Shown: positions 54,515 through 64,000, numbered from the stretch's first letter. The stretch is 64,000 bases of DNA from Alcaligenes faecalis (GCF_002443155.1 NZ_CP023667.1:1798001-1862000), one strand, 5' to 3'. Notes: generated from the sequence alone by a model not told the origin. Translations and numbers: made by a program.

Positions 54515-57094
54515 ATGTCCTTCCTGGCCCAGCTTCGCGACAGAATTGCTTGCCGCCGGGCTCGGGCCTACGAGCGCTTCAGGCAGGACCTGCATTGTGA
54601 TCGCCTGCTCAAAAGCCTGTGCCAGATTTGTGATCAAGGCCTGCGCGAACTTCTGGACCGTTACCCCCTGCCCCGCCAAGCCAGCCTGGCGGCCCTGGGG
54701 GGGTATGGTCGCGGGGAGCTGTATCCACACTCGGATGTAGATCTGCTGATTCTGCTGCAGCGTGAACCGAATGCAGAGGACATAGACCGAATTCAGACAC
54801 TGGTTGCTGCCTTGTGGGATATCGGCCTGGCCCCCAGCCACAATGTGGCCACACCAGCCCAATGCCTGGAGCAAGCCAGTCAGGACATCACCACCGAAAC
54901 CGCCTTGCTGGAAAGCCGTTGGCTGGCGGGCTCCAAACTGCTACTGCGCCATGCCCAACAGCAGTTGCAAAGTCAGATGGACCCGCAAGCTTTCTTTTTG
55001 GCCAAGCAGGCCGAACAGCAGCAGCGTCATGCACATCTGCAAGACACCCCTTATTCCCTGGAACCCAACTGCAAAGAGTCTCCCGGCGCCTTGCGCGACT
55101 TGCAAGTGCTGCTTTGGATGGCACGGGCAGCCGGTTTGGGACGCACCTGGGTGGACGTTGCTCAATCCGAGCTGTTAACCGAATCTGAGCTGAAAGCCCT
55201 GCAGCGCGTGGAAGAAGCCTTCAAGCGCCTGCGCATCGAACTGCACCTGCTGACCGGCCGCGCCGAAGACAGACTCCTCTTTGACCTGCAACCGCGTCTG
55301 GCAGAAATTTACGGCTTTCAACCCACGGCCACCCGACGCGCCAGCGAATTGCTGATGCAGCGTTATTACTGGGCCGCCAAGATTGTCAGCCAACTCAACC
55401 TGATCCTGATGCGCAGCATCGAGGAACACCTGTTTCCACAAACCGATCAGGAACCGTTGATTCTGGACAGCCACTTCCAGATTCATCATGGGCAGCTGGA
55501 ACTACGCCAGCCGGATGGCTTCGAGCAAGACCCTTCCCTAATTTTTGTGGCCATGCTGCATTTGCAGCAACAGCCCAATCTGCGTGGCCTGAAAGCCGAT
55601 ACCCTGCGCGCCTTATGGCACGCCCGCCGCCTGATTGATGCCAAGTTCCGGGCAGAACCTCGGAATCGACGTCTGTTTCTGGAAATCCTGCAGCAGAACA
55701 AAGGTATCGTGCATACCTTGCGGCTGATGAATCTGCTGAACCTGCTGCCACGCTATCTGCCAGTCTTTCGACGCGTCGTTGGGCAGATGCAGCACGACCT
55801 GTTCCACGCCTACACCGTGGACGAGCACACGCTGAAAGTCATACGCAATCTACGCCGCTTCACCATGGCCGAGCACAGCGAAGAGTTGTCTATGGCCAAT
55901 CAGCTGATGAGCGGTTTTGATCGCCATTGGCTGCTGTATATCGCTGCCCTCTTTCACGACATTGCCAAGGGGCGCGGCGGCAATCACTCCGAGCTGGGCG
56001 CACAGGACGCCCTGGCGTTTTGCCAGGACCACGGCCTGATGCCTGTGGACGCGGAACTGGTGGTATTTCTGGTCCGGGAGCACCTGAGCATGTCGCAAGT
56101 CGCTCAAAAACGCGATTTGAGCGACCCGAATGTGATTTTCCAGTTCCTGCAAACCGTAGGCACGGAACGCCGCCTGACGGCCCTGTACCTGCTGACCGTC
56201 GCCGATATACGCGCCACCAGCCCGACCGTGTGGAACTCCTGGAAAGGCAAGCTGCTGGAAGACCTGTACAACCTGACCTTGGCAGCGCTAGGACGCGAAG
56301 CCAAGGACGGTGTCTCCGTGCTGGATCAGCGCAAGCGTGACGCCGCCGGTGAAATACGTCTGGCCGGCCTGCTGGACGATGCGCGTGAAGACTTTTGGCA
56401 ATGGCTGGACAAGCCCTATTTTCTGCGTCACGACGCCAGCGAAATTGCCTGGCATACCATTCAGCTGTATCACCAGTCTCACAGCCTGACACCGGTGGTG
56501 CGCATACGTCCCGCCGGACAAACCGATGCGCTGCAGGTGCTGGTCTACACCAAGGACGCCAGCCGTCTGTTCTTGCGCATCTGTCGTTACTTTGACAGCC
56601 AGGCCGTCAGCATCCAGGACGCACGCATTTACACCACCCGCCATGGATGGGCACTGGACAGCTTTGTCGTGATGCTGCCCGCTTACGATCACGCCCTGCG
56701 ACGTGATCCCTTGCTGATCGAAACCGAGCTGTGCCAGGCACTACAGCAGGATTGGCTCCCCAACGAGCACCCTCACGATCACTATCGCGATATACGCTCG
56801 CGCCGGGCCCGCGTCTTCCCCATTCAGCCCACCGTGGACCTGCGCCAGGATGAACAGGGGCAGGACTGGATTTTGACGCTAAGTGCCACAGACCGGCGCG
56901 GTTTGTTGTACAGTCTCGCCCAAGTATTCGAGCACCACGACGTGCGACTGCGCTCGGCCAAAGTCATGACCTTGGGTGACCGCGTGGAAGACGTCTTCAT
57001 CCTGAGTGGTGCCGCGCTGGAACAAAACCGTAATCAATTGCGCCTGGAGCGCGATGTACGTTTAGCCCTCTCTCAACAAGCCACCCCGTCTTAA
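54515..57094 (+). CDS. glnD: [Protein-PII] uridylyltransferase / uridylyl-removing enzyme
   Basis: An 859-aa nitrogen sensor that adds UMP to PII when glutamine is low and removes it when high. The N-terminal nucleotidyltransferase domain has LAALGGYGRGELYPHSDVDLLILL (about residues 53-76). The HD phosphohydrolase domain has YIAALFHDIAKGRGGNHSELGAQDAL (about 472-497). Two C-terminal ACT domains (about 675-850) bind glutamine and include RIYTTRHGWALDSFVV and TDRRGLLYSLAQVFEHHDVRLRSAKV. It follows map closely, as in E. coli, and its stop shares one base with the next start. Confidence 0.96.
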   Translation: MSFLAQLRDRIACRRARAYERFRQDLHCDRLLKSLCQICDQGLRELLDRYPLPRQASLAALGGYGRGELYPHSDVDLLILLQREPNAEDIDRIQTLVAALWDIGLAPSHNVATPAQCLEQASQDITTETALLESRWLAGSKLLLRHAQQQLQSQMDPQAFFLAKQAEQQQRHAHLQDTPYSLEPNCKESPGALRDLQVLLWMARAAGLGRTWVDVAQSELLTESELKALQRVEEAFKRLRIELHLLTGRAEDRLLFDLQPRLAEIYGFQPTATRRASELLMQRYYWAAKIVSQLNLILMRSIEEHLFPQTDQEPLILDSHFQIHHGQLELRQPDGFEQDPSLIFVAMLHLQQQPNLRGLKADTLRALWHARRLIDAKFRAEPRNRRLFLEILQQNKGIVHTLRLMNLLNLLPRYLPVFRRVVGQMQHDLFHAYTVDEHTLKVIRNLRRFTMAEHSEELSMANQLMSGFDRHWLLYIAALFHDIAKGRGGNHSELGAQDALAFCQDHGLMPVDAELVVFLVREHLSMSQVAQKRDLSDPNVIFQFLQTVGTERRLTALYLLTVADIRATSPTVWNSWKGKLLEDLYNLTLAALGREAKDGVSVLDQRKRDAAGEIRLAGLLDDAREDFWQWLDKPYFLRHDASEIAWHTIQLYHQSHSLTPVVRIRPAGQTDALQVLVYTKDASRLFLRICRYFDSQAVSIQDARIYTTRHGWALDSFVVMLPAYDHALRRDPLLIETELCQALQQDWLPNEHPHDHYRDIRSRRARVFPIQPTVDLRQDEQGQDWILTLSATDRRGLLYSLAQVFEHHDVRLRSAKVMTLGDRVEDVFILSGAALEQNRNQLRLERDVRLALSQQATPS

Positions 57095-57807
57095 TGGAAA
57101 TCTCCTCTGTCTTTGCTGATGTCAGCCGCAGCTTCCTGTTTGCGTTGGCAACACTCTTGCCCATGCTGAACCCGCCTGCGGCCGCTCCCATCTTTCTGAC
57201 CCTGACCGAAGGCGCCAGCGTGCCTGACCGTGCCCGCCTGGCCAAGAAAGTCGCCATCAATATTTTCATCATGCTGGCCATTGCCATGGTGGCGGGCAAT
57301 ATCGTGCTGAATTTCTTTGGCATTTCCCTGCCCATCATTCGTATTGGCGGGGGCTTGCTGGTCATAGGCACGGCCTGGCGATTGATCAACGCCTCGGACT
57401 TTGATGCGGCGCACGCCCAGAACATGGCCGAATCCTACTCCTGGGAACAGATTCGCTCCAAAGCCTTCTATCCCCTGACCTTCCCCATGCTCTGCGGCCC
57501 CGGCTCCTTGTCCGCCGCGCTGACGGTAGGGGCGACCTTGCATGACAATTCGGTCACCGGCACCATGAGCAAGCTGGCTGGCGCACTGCCCGCTATTGCG
57601 GCGGCCAGTTTTATTGTGTTTCTGGCCTTACGTTTTGCATCCCAATTTCTATACAAGCTGGGCAAAAATGGCACCGCTGTCGTAATGCGCCTGTCCGCCT
57701 TTATCCTCTTGTGTCTAGGCGTACAGATTACCTGGGCAGGTTTCCATGAACTTTTCCTGGGTTTGCTGCACGAAGCTTCTACCTTTTATTCTTTAAGTTC
57801 CTCTTGA
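57094..57807 (+). CDS. MarC family integral membrane protein
   Basis: A 237-aa protein with six predicted membrane helices and the MarC pattern: ALATLLPMLNPPAAAPIFLTLTEGASVPDRARLAKKVAINIFIMLAIAMVAG, ISLPIIRIGGGLLVIGTAWRLI and FYPLTFPMLCGPGSLSAALTVGA. Although named after the multiple antibiotic resistance locus, MarC proteins have no established transport substrate. The ATG overlaps the glnD stop by one base, so it is translationally coupled. Confidence 0.92.
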   Translation: MEISSVFADVSRSFLFALATLLPMLNPPAAAPIFLTLTEGASVPDRARLAKKVAINIFIMLAIAMVAGNIVLNFFGISLPIIRIGGGLLVIGTAWRLINASDFDAAHAQNMAESYSWEQIRSKAFYPLTFPMLCGPGSLSAALTVGATLHDNSVTGTMSKLAGALPAIAAASFIVFLALRFASQFLYKLGKNGTAVVMRLSAFILLCLGVQITWAGFHELFLGLLHEASTFYSLSSS

Positions 57808-57811
57808 TACC

Positions 57812-58312
57812 ATGGCCGCAACCTCCCGCCAGTCCGCTGCACCCTATTATCTGATCGCCCTGCTCGCCTTCTCAGGCGTAGGCATTGCGCTGCTTTCCCA
57901 GCATGTATTCAGCATCCCGCCTTGCGCCTGGTGCGTCCTGCAACGCCTGATTTTCATTGTGCTGGGCGTGTTCAGCCTGGTTGCTGGTGTGTTGCGTCAG
58001 CTGGGGCATCAGCGCAGCTCTACCGTCGCCAGCTTGCTAGGTCTGGCTACCTCTGTAGGAGGCATTCTGGCTGCCTGGTATCAGGTTTCTGTGGCACAAC
58101 ACTTGTTCAGTTGCGACCAGACCTTTGCTGATCGCTTCATTACCCAGTCCGGCCTGGAAAGCGGCCTGCCCTGGTTGTTTGGTATCTATGCTTCCTGCAT
58201 GGACGCACGTCAGCCACTGCTGGGGATTGAATATGCGTACTGGAGCCTGGCGCTGTTTGTCATTCTGGGCCTGGGTTTGCTGCTGACCTTGTTCAAGCGT
58301 CGTGGTGCCTGA
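57812..58312 (+). CDS. dsbB: Disulfide bond formation protein B
   Basis: A 166-aa four-helix inner-membrane protein that reoxidises DsbA and passes electrons to ubiquinone. It has the first periplasmic pair Cys-x2-Cys in IPPCAWCVLQRLIF and the second pair in LFSCDQTF and YASCMDARQP. Length and topology fit DsbB. It ends the map-glnD-marC-dsbB plus-strand run, just before a strong terminator. Confidence 0.94.
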   Translation: MAATSRQSAAPYYLIALLAFSGVGIALLSQHVFSIPPCAWCVLQRLIFIVLGVFSLVAGVLRQLGHQRSSTVASLLGLATSVGGILAAWYQVSVAQHLFSCDQTFADRFITQSGLESGLPWLFGIYASCMDARQPLLGIEYAYWSLALFVILGLGLLLTLFKRRGA

Positions 58313-58351
58313 ACACGTTCAATCAGCACAACAAAACTCGTCTGATTGCGT

Positions 58352-58396
58352 AACACCCCACAAACCGGATGCAAATCCGATTTGTGGGGTGTTTTT
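58352..58396 (+). terminator. Strong Rho-independent terminator after dsbB
   Basis: A 13-bp stem (58352-58364 with 58381-58393) continues inward as CGGAT/ATCCG around GCAA, and a T-run ends it at 58396. Confidence 0.9.
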
Positions 58397-58419
58397 ACAT
58401 CCAATAGCCGCAGGCAAGC

Positions 58420-59637
58420 TTATCCTGGCATCAGCCCCAGGTCAGCATAAACTGCATCGCGCACTTGGTCCGGGAAAGCGCCAAACAAGCCCTCCGGAGC
58501 CGTATTGCTCATGCTGACAATAATCACGTCCTTATGTGGATCAAACATCCACTTCTGCCCAAAGGCGCCTACCCATTGCACACTACCCGCCGACATGGGC
58601 ATGGTTGAGTCCGGCTCCAGTCGGGAAATTGCCGCCCCGTAGGTATAGCCCCAGTTGCGCCACATGCACTTGGACGAATGCGGTACATGGTCGCTCAAGA
58701 ACGCCTGATAGGATAACCGGGATAGCAAGCGCCCATTCCGCAAACCCAGCAAGATACGCATCAAATCCGGGCCAGAACCCAACATGGAAGCACCGGCATA
58801 GACCGGCGTAGAGGGTCGGGACATCAGGCTCTCATCAAAACGCAGCACACCTATTCCCAAATCCAACGCACCTTCAGCCCGGGACAGGCCTGCTACATGA
58901 TTTTGATAATGTGCTGCTATCTGGTAGTAATCGCGCTCATAGAACGAACAATGCTGCAAACCCAAAGGGGCACTGATTGTCTCTTCCAGCAGTTGCGCCA
59001 AGCCTTTCCCGGACGCGACCTCCAAGGCTTTGCCCACCACGTCAATACCCAAGGAGTAGCGCCAGCCAGTCCCTGGCGCAAAGCGCAGCGGTACGGAACA
59101 CACACGACGGAAGTTCTCTTGCCAGCTCAGGTCTACGCGATCAATGCCATCACTGATTTGCGCCTGCGCATACAGGCTCTCTTCCCCATCAATAAAGCGA
59201 TAGCTAAGACCAGAGGTATGAGTCAGTAATTGATGAATCGAAATCGGTGGACATTTCGACTCAAAGTGAGGACCAAAATTGGGGAGGTAACGTGTGATTC
59301 TGTCTTTCAAGGAAATCAGCCCTTGCTCGCTTAAGCACAAGGCTAACCAGGAGCTAACCGATTTGCTCAAAGAACCCAATCTGAACACCGTATCCTCGTG
59401 CATGGGTCTGACCTTTTCCTTGTCGGCCCATCCACCTACATAACTCAATACCACCTGACCTTGGTGAGCGACCAGAACCACCGCCCCCATCACCTGATTT
59501 CGGCCTAGGGCCTGCTCCAGGAATTGATGCAGGACAGGAAAATGGGTCCGCGAAGAACTATTGCCCTGATTCACCCCAGTCGACTCAGTTACCGCCACTA
59601 CGTGGTCTGACTCTATATCGCAGCTTAGGTCTTTCAT
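58420..59637 (-). CDS. Serine hydrolase of the beta-lactamase/transpeptidase-like family (class C fold, EstB-like)
   Basis: A 405-aa protein with the SxxK nucleophile motif in FRLGSLSKSVSSWLAL, the Tyr motif YSLG (in RYSLGIDVVGKALEVASGK), and ISIHQLLTHTSGLSYRF. These are typical of the beta-lactamase family hydrolases that act as esterases or D-aminopeptidases. There is no signal peptide, which argues against an exported antibiotic-resistance enzyme and for a cytoplasmic esterase such as EstB. Start ATG 59637 (MKDLSCDI) is favoured, with GGGA upstream; another ATG lies 18 codons before. The upstream region is strongly AT-rich. Confidence 0.85.
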   Translation of the reverse strand: MKDLSCDIESDHVVAVTESTGVNQGNSSSRTHFPVLHQFLEQALGRNQVMGAVVLVAHQGQVVLSYVGGWADKEKVRPMHEDTVFRLGSLSKSVSSWLALCLSEQGLISLKDRITRYLPNFGPHFESKCPPISIHQLLTHTSGLSYRFIDGEESLYAQAQISDGIDRVDLSWQENFRRVCSVPLRFAPGTGWRYSLGIDVVGKALEVASGKGLAQLLEETISAPLGLQHCSFYERDYYQIAAHYQNHVAGLSRAEGALDLGIGVLRFDESLMSRPSTPVYAGASMLGSGPDLMRILLGLRNGRLLSRLSYQAFLSDHVPHSSKCMWRNWGYTYGAAISRLEPDSTMPMSAGSVQWVGAFGQKWMFDPHKDVIIVSMSNTAPEGLFGAFPDQVRDAVYADLGLMPG

Positions 59638-59860
59638 CTTTGTATCCCGATAGAATAAGCACTGACGCTCATGATTTATCAAAAGAAACAAAGCAGGAAT
59701 ATAAGTGAATTAATAAAAATTCAAAACAAAATGGAAGAAATTATTATTATCAACAAGATAAGAAAAATAAATTTATTTTATAAAATAGGCTAATAATTAA
59801 AACCTGAATAAAAACAAATCGAATGCAAAAACAAAAATCACAGAATGAAGAAATAAAAAA

Positions 59861-59883
59861 CCCGCCATAAAAGCGGGTTTTTT
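59861..59883. terminator. Bidirectional terminator downstream of purF
   Basis: CCCGC (59861-59865) pairs with GCGGG (59873-59877), preceded by an A-run and followed by a T-run. On the minus strand it ends purF. The AT-rich DNA between 59640 and 59860 shows no gene. Confidence 0.85.
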
Positions 59884-59905
59884 ATTCAACTAAAGAATCA
59901 GACGA

Positions 59906-61390
59906 TCAATCCGTCACGTCCGGCACTTCACGACCGCCTTTGCGGCCTTCTGCCAACAGATTCAGATACGCCTCGTCCACATCGCCTGTCACGTACTCGC
60001 CGCTAAAGCAGGAAGACTCAAAACCGGCAAAGCGTGGGTTCAGGTCACGCAAGGACTGTTCCAGATCGTGCAGGTCCTGGTAGACCAGACCGTCCACACC
60101 AATTTCCTTGGCAACCTGATCCACATCACGACCCGTGGCGATCAGCTCGGACACGGTGGGCATGTCAATGCCGTACACGTTCGGGAAGCGTACCGGTGGC
60201 GCTGCGGAGGCAAAGAACACCTTGTTTGCACCTGCTGCACGAGCCATGTCCACGATCTGGCGGCTAGTGGTACCACGAACGATGGAGTCGTCCACCAGCA
60301 GCACATTCTTGCCCTGGAACTCCATGGGAATGGCGCTCAGCTTCTGACGCACGGACTTCTTGCGCACTTCCTGGCCGGGCATGATGAAGGTGCGGCCTAC
60401 GTAGCGATTCTTGATGAAACCTTCACGGTAGTTGAGGTTCAGATGCGCCGCCAACTGCATGGCCGATGGGCGGGCCGAGTCAGGGATGGGCATCACCACA
60501 TCGATATCAGCCAGACGCAGGTTCTTGGCGACGTTCTCGGCCAGGTACTCCCCCATCAGCAGACGGGCGTCGTACACCGACACACCATCGACCGTGGAGT
60601 CTGGGCGGGCAAAGTACACGTATTCAAAGACACAGGGGTTCAGGCGCGGATTCTCGGCGCACTGGCGGCTGCTGAGATTGCCGTCCAGATCAATGATGAT
60701 GGCCTCGCCGGGCTCCACATCACGGACCAGCTCAAAGCCGCAACCGGTCAAGGCCACGGACTCGGAAGCAACCATCCATTCTTCACCTTTGGGGGTCACG
60801 TTGCGACCCAGGCACAAAGGACGAATCCCGTTTGGATCGCGGAAGGCAACCAGACCAAAGTTCGCAATTTGCGACACCACGGCGTAAGCACCACGGGCAC
60901 GACGGTGCACGGCTGCCACGGCCTCAAACACTTCGTCCTGAGACAGCTCGGGGCCCGTGGCGGCACGTTGCAATTCGTGCGCGTACACATTGAGCAGAAC
61001 CTCGGAGTCCGAGTTGGTGTTGATGTGGCGACGGTCAATGGTGAACAGCTCTTCACGCAGTTCACGCCAATTGGTCAGATTGCCGTTGTGCACAAAGCTC
61101 AGACCAAAGGGGGCATTGACGTAAAACGGCTGCGCCTCCTCCACGCTCTGGCTGGAGCCTGCAGTGGGGTAACGCACGTGGCCAATACCGCTATTGCCCG
61201 GCAAGGAGCGCATGTTGCGGGTGCGAAATACGTCCCGCACCAGGCCAAATGCCTTGTGCATGCTGAAGAACTGGTCGTGCCAGGTCGCCAGCCCCGCTGC
61301 ATCCTGCCCGCGATGCTGCAGCAAGAGCAAACTGTCATAGATCAACTGATTTACAGGGCTGCGCGCAACAACCCCTACAACTCCACACAT
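59906..61390 (-). CDS. purF: Amidophosphoribosyltransferase
   Basis: A 494-aa enzyme of the first committed purine step. The catalytic Cys2 is in [33 protein letters not shown], with no propeptide. The glutaminase part includes [10 protein letters not shown] and [11 protein letters not shown]. The PRPP-binding motif is [27 protein letters not shown]. Following genes cvpA, SPOR protein and folC lie upstream in the same operon, the well-known folC-dedD-cvpA-purF order. Confidence 0.97.
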   Translation of the reverse strand: MCGVVGVVARSPVNQLIYDSLLLLQHRGQDAAGLATWHDQFFSMHKAFGLVRDVFRTRNMRSLPGNSGIGHVRYPTAGSSQSVEEAQPFYVNAPFGLSFVHNGNLTNWRELREELFTIDRRHINTNSDSEVLLNVYAHELQRAATGPELSQDEVFEAVAAVHRRARGAYAVVSQIANFGLVAFRDPNGIRPLCLGRNVTPKGEEWMVASESVALTGCGFELVRDVEPGEAIIIDLDGNLSSRQCAENPRLNPCVFEYVYFARPDSTVDGVSVYDARLLMGEYLAENVAKNLRLADIDVVMPIPDSARPSAMQLAAHLNLNYREGFIKNRYVGRTFIMPGQEVRKKSVRQKLSAIPMEFQGKNVLLVDDSIVRGTTSRQIVDMARAAGANKVFFASAAPPVRFPNVYGIDMPTVSELIATGRDVDQVAKEIGVDGLVYQDLHDLEQSLRDLNPRFAGFESSCFSGEYVTGDVDEAYLNLLAEGRKGGREVPDVTD

Positions 61391-61413
61391 GATTGGTTCC
61401 CGTTAGTGTGTTC

Positions 61414-61902
61414 TCAATAAGGCAGCCATTCTGCCAGAGACGGCGGCAGCATGGCCTTAATCGACTGCACCGCGCGGATCGCAGGTTCGGCCAGCTTGGC
61501 CTGCTCCCACCACGGTTCTTTAGGTAAATCGGTATGTCCGGCCAGGATGACCAGAATCAGCACCAGCAACACCCCGCGAGCCAGACCAAACAGGCCGCCT
61601 AGTCCGTGATCGGCGGGCGTCAAACCCGTTTGCTCGATCAGGCTGGCCAGCAGCATGTTCAACAGGCCCACCAGCAGCAAGACCATAAAAAAAACGGCTC
61701 CGTAGGCCAAAGCCGTACGTAATAAGCCGTTTTCTACCCAGACTTGTATCCAGCCTGATGTGCGTGGCCCCCACCAGATTGCGGCCATGAAAGCCAGCAA
61801 ATAGGCGCTGAGCGAAAGAACTTCCTTGATCAATCCGCGTATCAGGCCCAGAAGGCCTGACACACCCACAATTCCAAGGACGATATAGTCGAAGCTGCTC
61901 AC
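61414..61902 (-). CDS. cvpA: CvpA family membrane protein
   Basis: A 162-aa protein with four hydrophobic segments: FDYIVLGIVGVSGLLGLIRGLIKEVLSL, AYLLAFMAAIWW, TALAYGAVFFMVLLLVGLLNMLLASLI and GLFGLARGVLLVLILVILAGH. The family is linked to colicin V export in E. coli and to purine operons by location, but its biochemical role is unknown. The start is GTG 61902, which overlaps the stop of the SPOR gene (GTGA). Confidence 0.93.
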   Translation of the reverse strand: MSSFDYIVLGIVGVSGLLGLIRGLIKEVLSLSAYLLAFMAAIWWGPRTSGWIQVWVENGLLRTALAYGAVFFMVLLLVGLLNMLLASLIEQTGLTPADHGLGGLFGLARGVLLVLILVILAGHTDLPKEPWWEQAKLAEPAIRAVQSIKAMLPPSLAEWLPY

Positions 61903-62741
61903 TTAGCCGAGATAAAACTGTTCTCGTAACCGAGCGAGCGCAAGCGGGCCTGGGCTGCCTGTGCTGCTTCACGAGTGGGGAATGGGCCCACACGCAAACG
62001 ATAGGTTGGCTTGCCACCGCTTTGTGCCGTCTCTACATAGGCATTGGTCACACCGGCCGATACCAGCTGATCACGACGCGACTGGGCATCGTTCTGGTTG
62101 GAATAGGCGACAATCTGCAAAATGAAGTTGCCTTGCTGCGCAGCCGGCTTGGCGGCAGCAGGGGCAGGTTTGTTCGGTACACGGCCTTCCAGCAGGGCCA
62201 GCGCGTAGGAGCCGTCATCCGTACGGCCATTTTGTGCAGGCGCTGGGGCTGGCTTGGGTTTTTCGACAGGCTTGGGTTTTTCAACCGGCTTGGGCGGCTC
62301 TGGACGGGTGGTCACAGGCGGCGGCTCAGTTGGGGTGCTTGGCGTAGTCACATGCGCAGGATCGGTTTCCAGACCGGGATTGACCACAGCCAGGCCTCCA
62401 TCAGTACTGGTGGAAGGATCAGCGACCAGCGGCTCGTCAGGTTGCTCGATAACAGGAGCGGGCGTGCCCTCTTGCACCACCAACTCGCCAGGGCGAGTTT
62501 GCACCGTGCCCTGCCCCGTTGTCTGGCCAATCGGCCCCAAAGCCAGAGACTGCTCGGGCTCGGGCGGGGTTTTGTCGGCAGTCAGCATGGGCACCAGCAC
62601 AACCACGGCCAAAACCAGAGCCAGCGCGCCGATCAGACGGCGACGAGCCCGTCCACGCAGTTCCGATAATTGTGAATCGCTGGAAGCACTGCCGCGGCGA
62701 CCCGACGATGAGGAAGTATCGTTACGTGAAAATAAACCCAT
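61899..62741 (-). CDS. SPOR domain-containing membrane protein (DedD-like)
   Basis: A 280-aa protein with a short cytoplasmic N-terminus, one transmembrane helix (about 37-54, IGALALVLAVVVLVPML), a long Pro/Thr/Glu-rich linker including repeated KPVEKPKP, and a C-terminal SPOR domain (about 200-278; FILQIVAYSNQNDAQSRRDQLVSAGVTNAYVE ... YRLRVGPFPTREAAQAAQARLRSLGY). SPOR domains bind denuded septal peptidoglycan and target proteins to the division site. Its place between folC and cvpA matches dedD. Confidence 0.93.
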   Translation of the reverse strand: MGLFSRNDTSSSSGRRGSASSDSQLSELRGRARRRLIGALALVLAVVVLVPMLTADKTPPEPEQSLALGPIGQTTGQGTVQTRPGELVVQEGTPAPVIEQPDEPLVADPSTSTDGGLAVVNPGLETDPAHVTTPSTPTEPPPVTTRPEPPKPVEKPKPVEKPKPAPAPAQNGRTDDGSYALALLEGRVPNKPAPAAAKPAAQQGNFILQIVAYSNQNDAQSRRDQLVSAGVTNAYVETAQSGGKPTYRLRVGPFPTREAAQAAQARLRSLGYENSFISAK

Positions 62742-62779
62742 GAGCCCTAGACCTATGAAATAAGCAGTCTTACCGATAT

Positions 62780-64000
62780 TCAGGAAGAAGAACGGTCGTT
62801 TGCGGCTTCAAGTATCGGCCCTACTGTCGCAAACGAGCCAAACACGACAATTCTATCATTGTCACTGGCCTCTTTTAATGCCGCCTCGTAAGCGAGCTGA
62901 GGACTGTTGTAACTGGATACGACTGCTGACGCTTTACTGACTGAAGCACGCGCAACGGGTCGAACGCCCGGGCGATGCGAACTGGATTCGGCTTCGGGTG
63001 CCAGCACATCATCAGGTGTCTCCCCACTGGCCAGCACAGAACGGACGTGATTGGCCAACTCCTCGCCCGACAGGCTGCGCGGACCTTCCAGACTGGCGCA
63101 CATCCAGTGATCGATACGGGTAGCCATACGGGCGATTACACCGTCCACATCCTTGTCCTTGTACATGCCCACGACGGCAATCGTCTTGGGGTACGGCGGC
63201 ATATTGTCCAGGTTCTGTGCCAGGGCAGCTGCGGCATGGGGATTGTGGGCCACGTCAAAAATCACACAAGGCTGGCCGGGTTGAATCTGGAAGCGGCCAG
63301 GCATGTGGGCACGCAACAAACCAGCGCGTACAGCCTGCGCAGGCACAGCCAGACGTGGGTGCAGCGACTCCAGCGCAGCCAATGCCGCGGAGGCATTCAG
63401 CAGTTGGTTCGCTCCACGCAAGGCCGGGTAAGCCAAGGCAGCGCGGCGCTGATTACGACCACCATAAGCCCATTGCTGGCGGTCGCCCGAATAGTTGAAA
63501 TCTTTGCCAAACAGCCACAATTGGGCACCAATCTCCTGGGCGTAATCCAGCATGGTCTGTGGCGGTACGGGATCCGCACAGATCGCAGGACGATCAGCAC
63601 GGAAAATATGGGCTTTCTCCCAGGCGACCTGCTCACGGGTGTTGCCCAGGTATTCAGCATGGTCGATATCAATGCTGGTAATGATGGAGCAGTCCGCATC
63701 AATGATATTGACGGCATCCAGTCGACCACCCAGCCCCACCTCCAGCACGGCAACATCAACCCGCTGCTCCTGGAACAGCAACAAGGCGGCCAGCGTGGAA
63801 AACTCGAAGTAAGTCAGTGTCAGATCGCCACGGGCTTCGTTGATACGGGCAAACTGCGCCGTGATCTGGGCATCCTCGGCCATCTCGCCATTCAAGCGAA
63901 TGCGCTCGTTGTAGCGCACCAGATGCGGTGAGGCATACACGCCCACCTTGTAGGCCGCCGCCAGCAAAATCGCTTCCAGCATGGCGCAGGTCGAGCCTTT
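62780..64000 (-). CDS. folC: Bifunctional folylpolyglutamate / dihydrofolate synthase (N-terminus beyond window)
   Basis: A partial FolC of at least 406 residues. The window edge cuts the P-loop: the last codons before the edge read KGSTCAMLEAI, the end of a GTNGKGST motif, so the true start lies beyond 64000. Other blocks are VGVYASPHLVRYNERIRLNG, FEFSTLAALLLFQEQRVDVAVLEVGLGGRLDAVNII, SIDIDHAEYLGNTREQVAWEKAHIFR and VIFDVAHNPHAAAALAQNL. The enzyme adds glutamate to dihydropteroate and folates. About 110 residues near the C-terminus include a less conserved insert (SSSHRPGVRPVARASVSKAS). Confidence 0.95.
   Translation of the reverse strand, partial: KGSTCAMLEAILLAAAYKVGVYASPHLVRYNERIRLNGEMAEDAQITAQFARINEARGDLTLTYFEFSTLAALLLFQEQRVDVAVLEVGLGGRLDAVNIIDADCSIITSIDIDHAEYLGNTREQVAWEKAHIFRADRPAICADPVPPQTMLDYAQEIGAQLWLFGKDFNYSGDRQQWAYGGRNQRRAALAYPALRGANQLLNASAALAALESLHPRLAVPAQAVRAGLLRAHMPGRFQIQPGQPCVIFDVAHNPHAAAALAQNLDNMPPYPKTIAVVGMYKDKDVDGVIARMATRIDHWMCASLEGPRSLSGEELANHVRSVLASGETPDDVLAPEAESSSHRPGVRPVARASVSKASAVVSSYNSPQLAYEAALKEASDNDRIVVFGSFATVGPILEAANDRSSS

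Noticed and set aside
58420..59637. Considered an AmpC antibiotic-resistance beta-lactamase
   Set aside because: There is no signal peptide, and the motif context (YSLG rather than YAN) fits esterase-type family members.

Overview
The window is chromosomal DNA from a betaproteobacterium of the order Burkholderiales, most likely Alcaligenaceae and plausibly Alcaligenes. The evidence is protein content and gene order, in particular the long block rpsB-tsf-pyrH-frr-uppS-cdsA-dxr-rseP-bamA-skp-lpxD-fabZ-lpxA-lpxB-rnhB on one strand, with map-glnD diverging from rpsB. No 16S rRNA or other decisive marker is present, so the genus is inference. No tRNA, rRNA or CRISPR array was recognised.

Layout. 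1-2.75 kb: 5' end of a LysR regulator, a complete tyrosine recombinase, and a divergent KfrA-type coiled-coil DNA-binding protein. A perfect 12-bp dyad lies between the last two. 2.95-7 kb: a copper module (small His/Cys-rich protein, Tat-exported multicopper oxidase), then purT. 7-8.5 kb: polyphosphate:AMP phosphotransferase. 8.8-13.8 kb is an accessory island: an SDR gene fused upstream to a relic of an acetyltransferase, a low-GC gene resembling the catalytic domain of exotoxin A-type ADP-ribosyltransferases, a small ORF beginning in heptanucleotide repeats, an intact GNAT acetyltransferase, a recombinase-fold protein lacking the catalytic tyrosine, a ClbS/DfsB-like protein and a lipoprotein.

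14-20 kb: cytochrome b561 with two YceI proteins, arsenate reductase-like protein, GST, lipoprotein, a DUF2789-FMN reductase fusion and an exported ankyrin protein. 20-25 kb: tatD, holB, mltG and ygfZ. A phage-type deoxynucleoside monophosphate kinase sits between holB and mltG, where relatives usually carry tmk. 25-28.4 kb: a valine/isobutyrate catabolic operon. 28.5-37.4 kb: rnfH-ratA/smpB, ndh, a TetR regulator, the divergent pair ppsA and its regulator, and a NylA-like amidase. 37.6-53 kb: the conserved translation, envelope and lipid A block, all on the minus strand. 53.7-58.3 kb: map-glnD-marC-dsbB. 58.4-64 kb: a beta-lactamase-fold hydrolase in AT-rich surroundings, then purF-cvpA-SPOR protein-folC, with folC running off the end.

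Most of the window is ordinary core genome. The parts worth attention are the recombinase/KfrA pair, the ADP-ribosyltransferase-like island at 9.5-10.8 kb, the degenerate recombinase, the dNMP kinase at the tmk position, and the gene-free stretch between rpsB and map, which contains a terminator with no gene in front of it.
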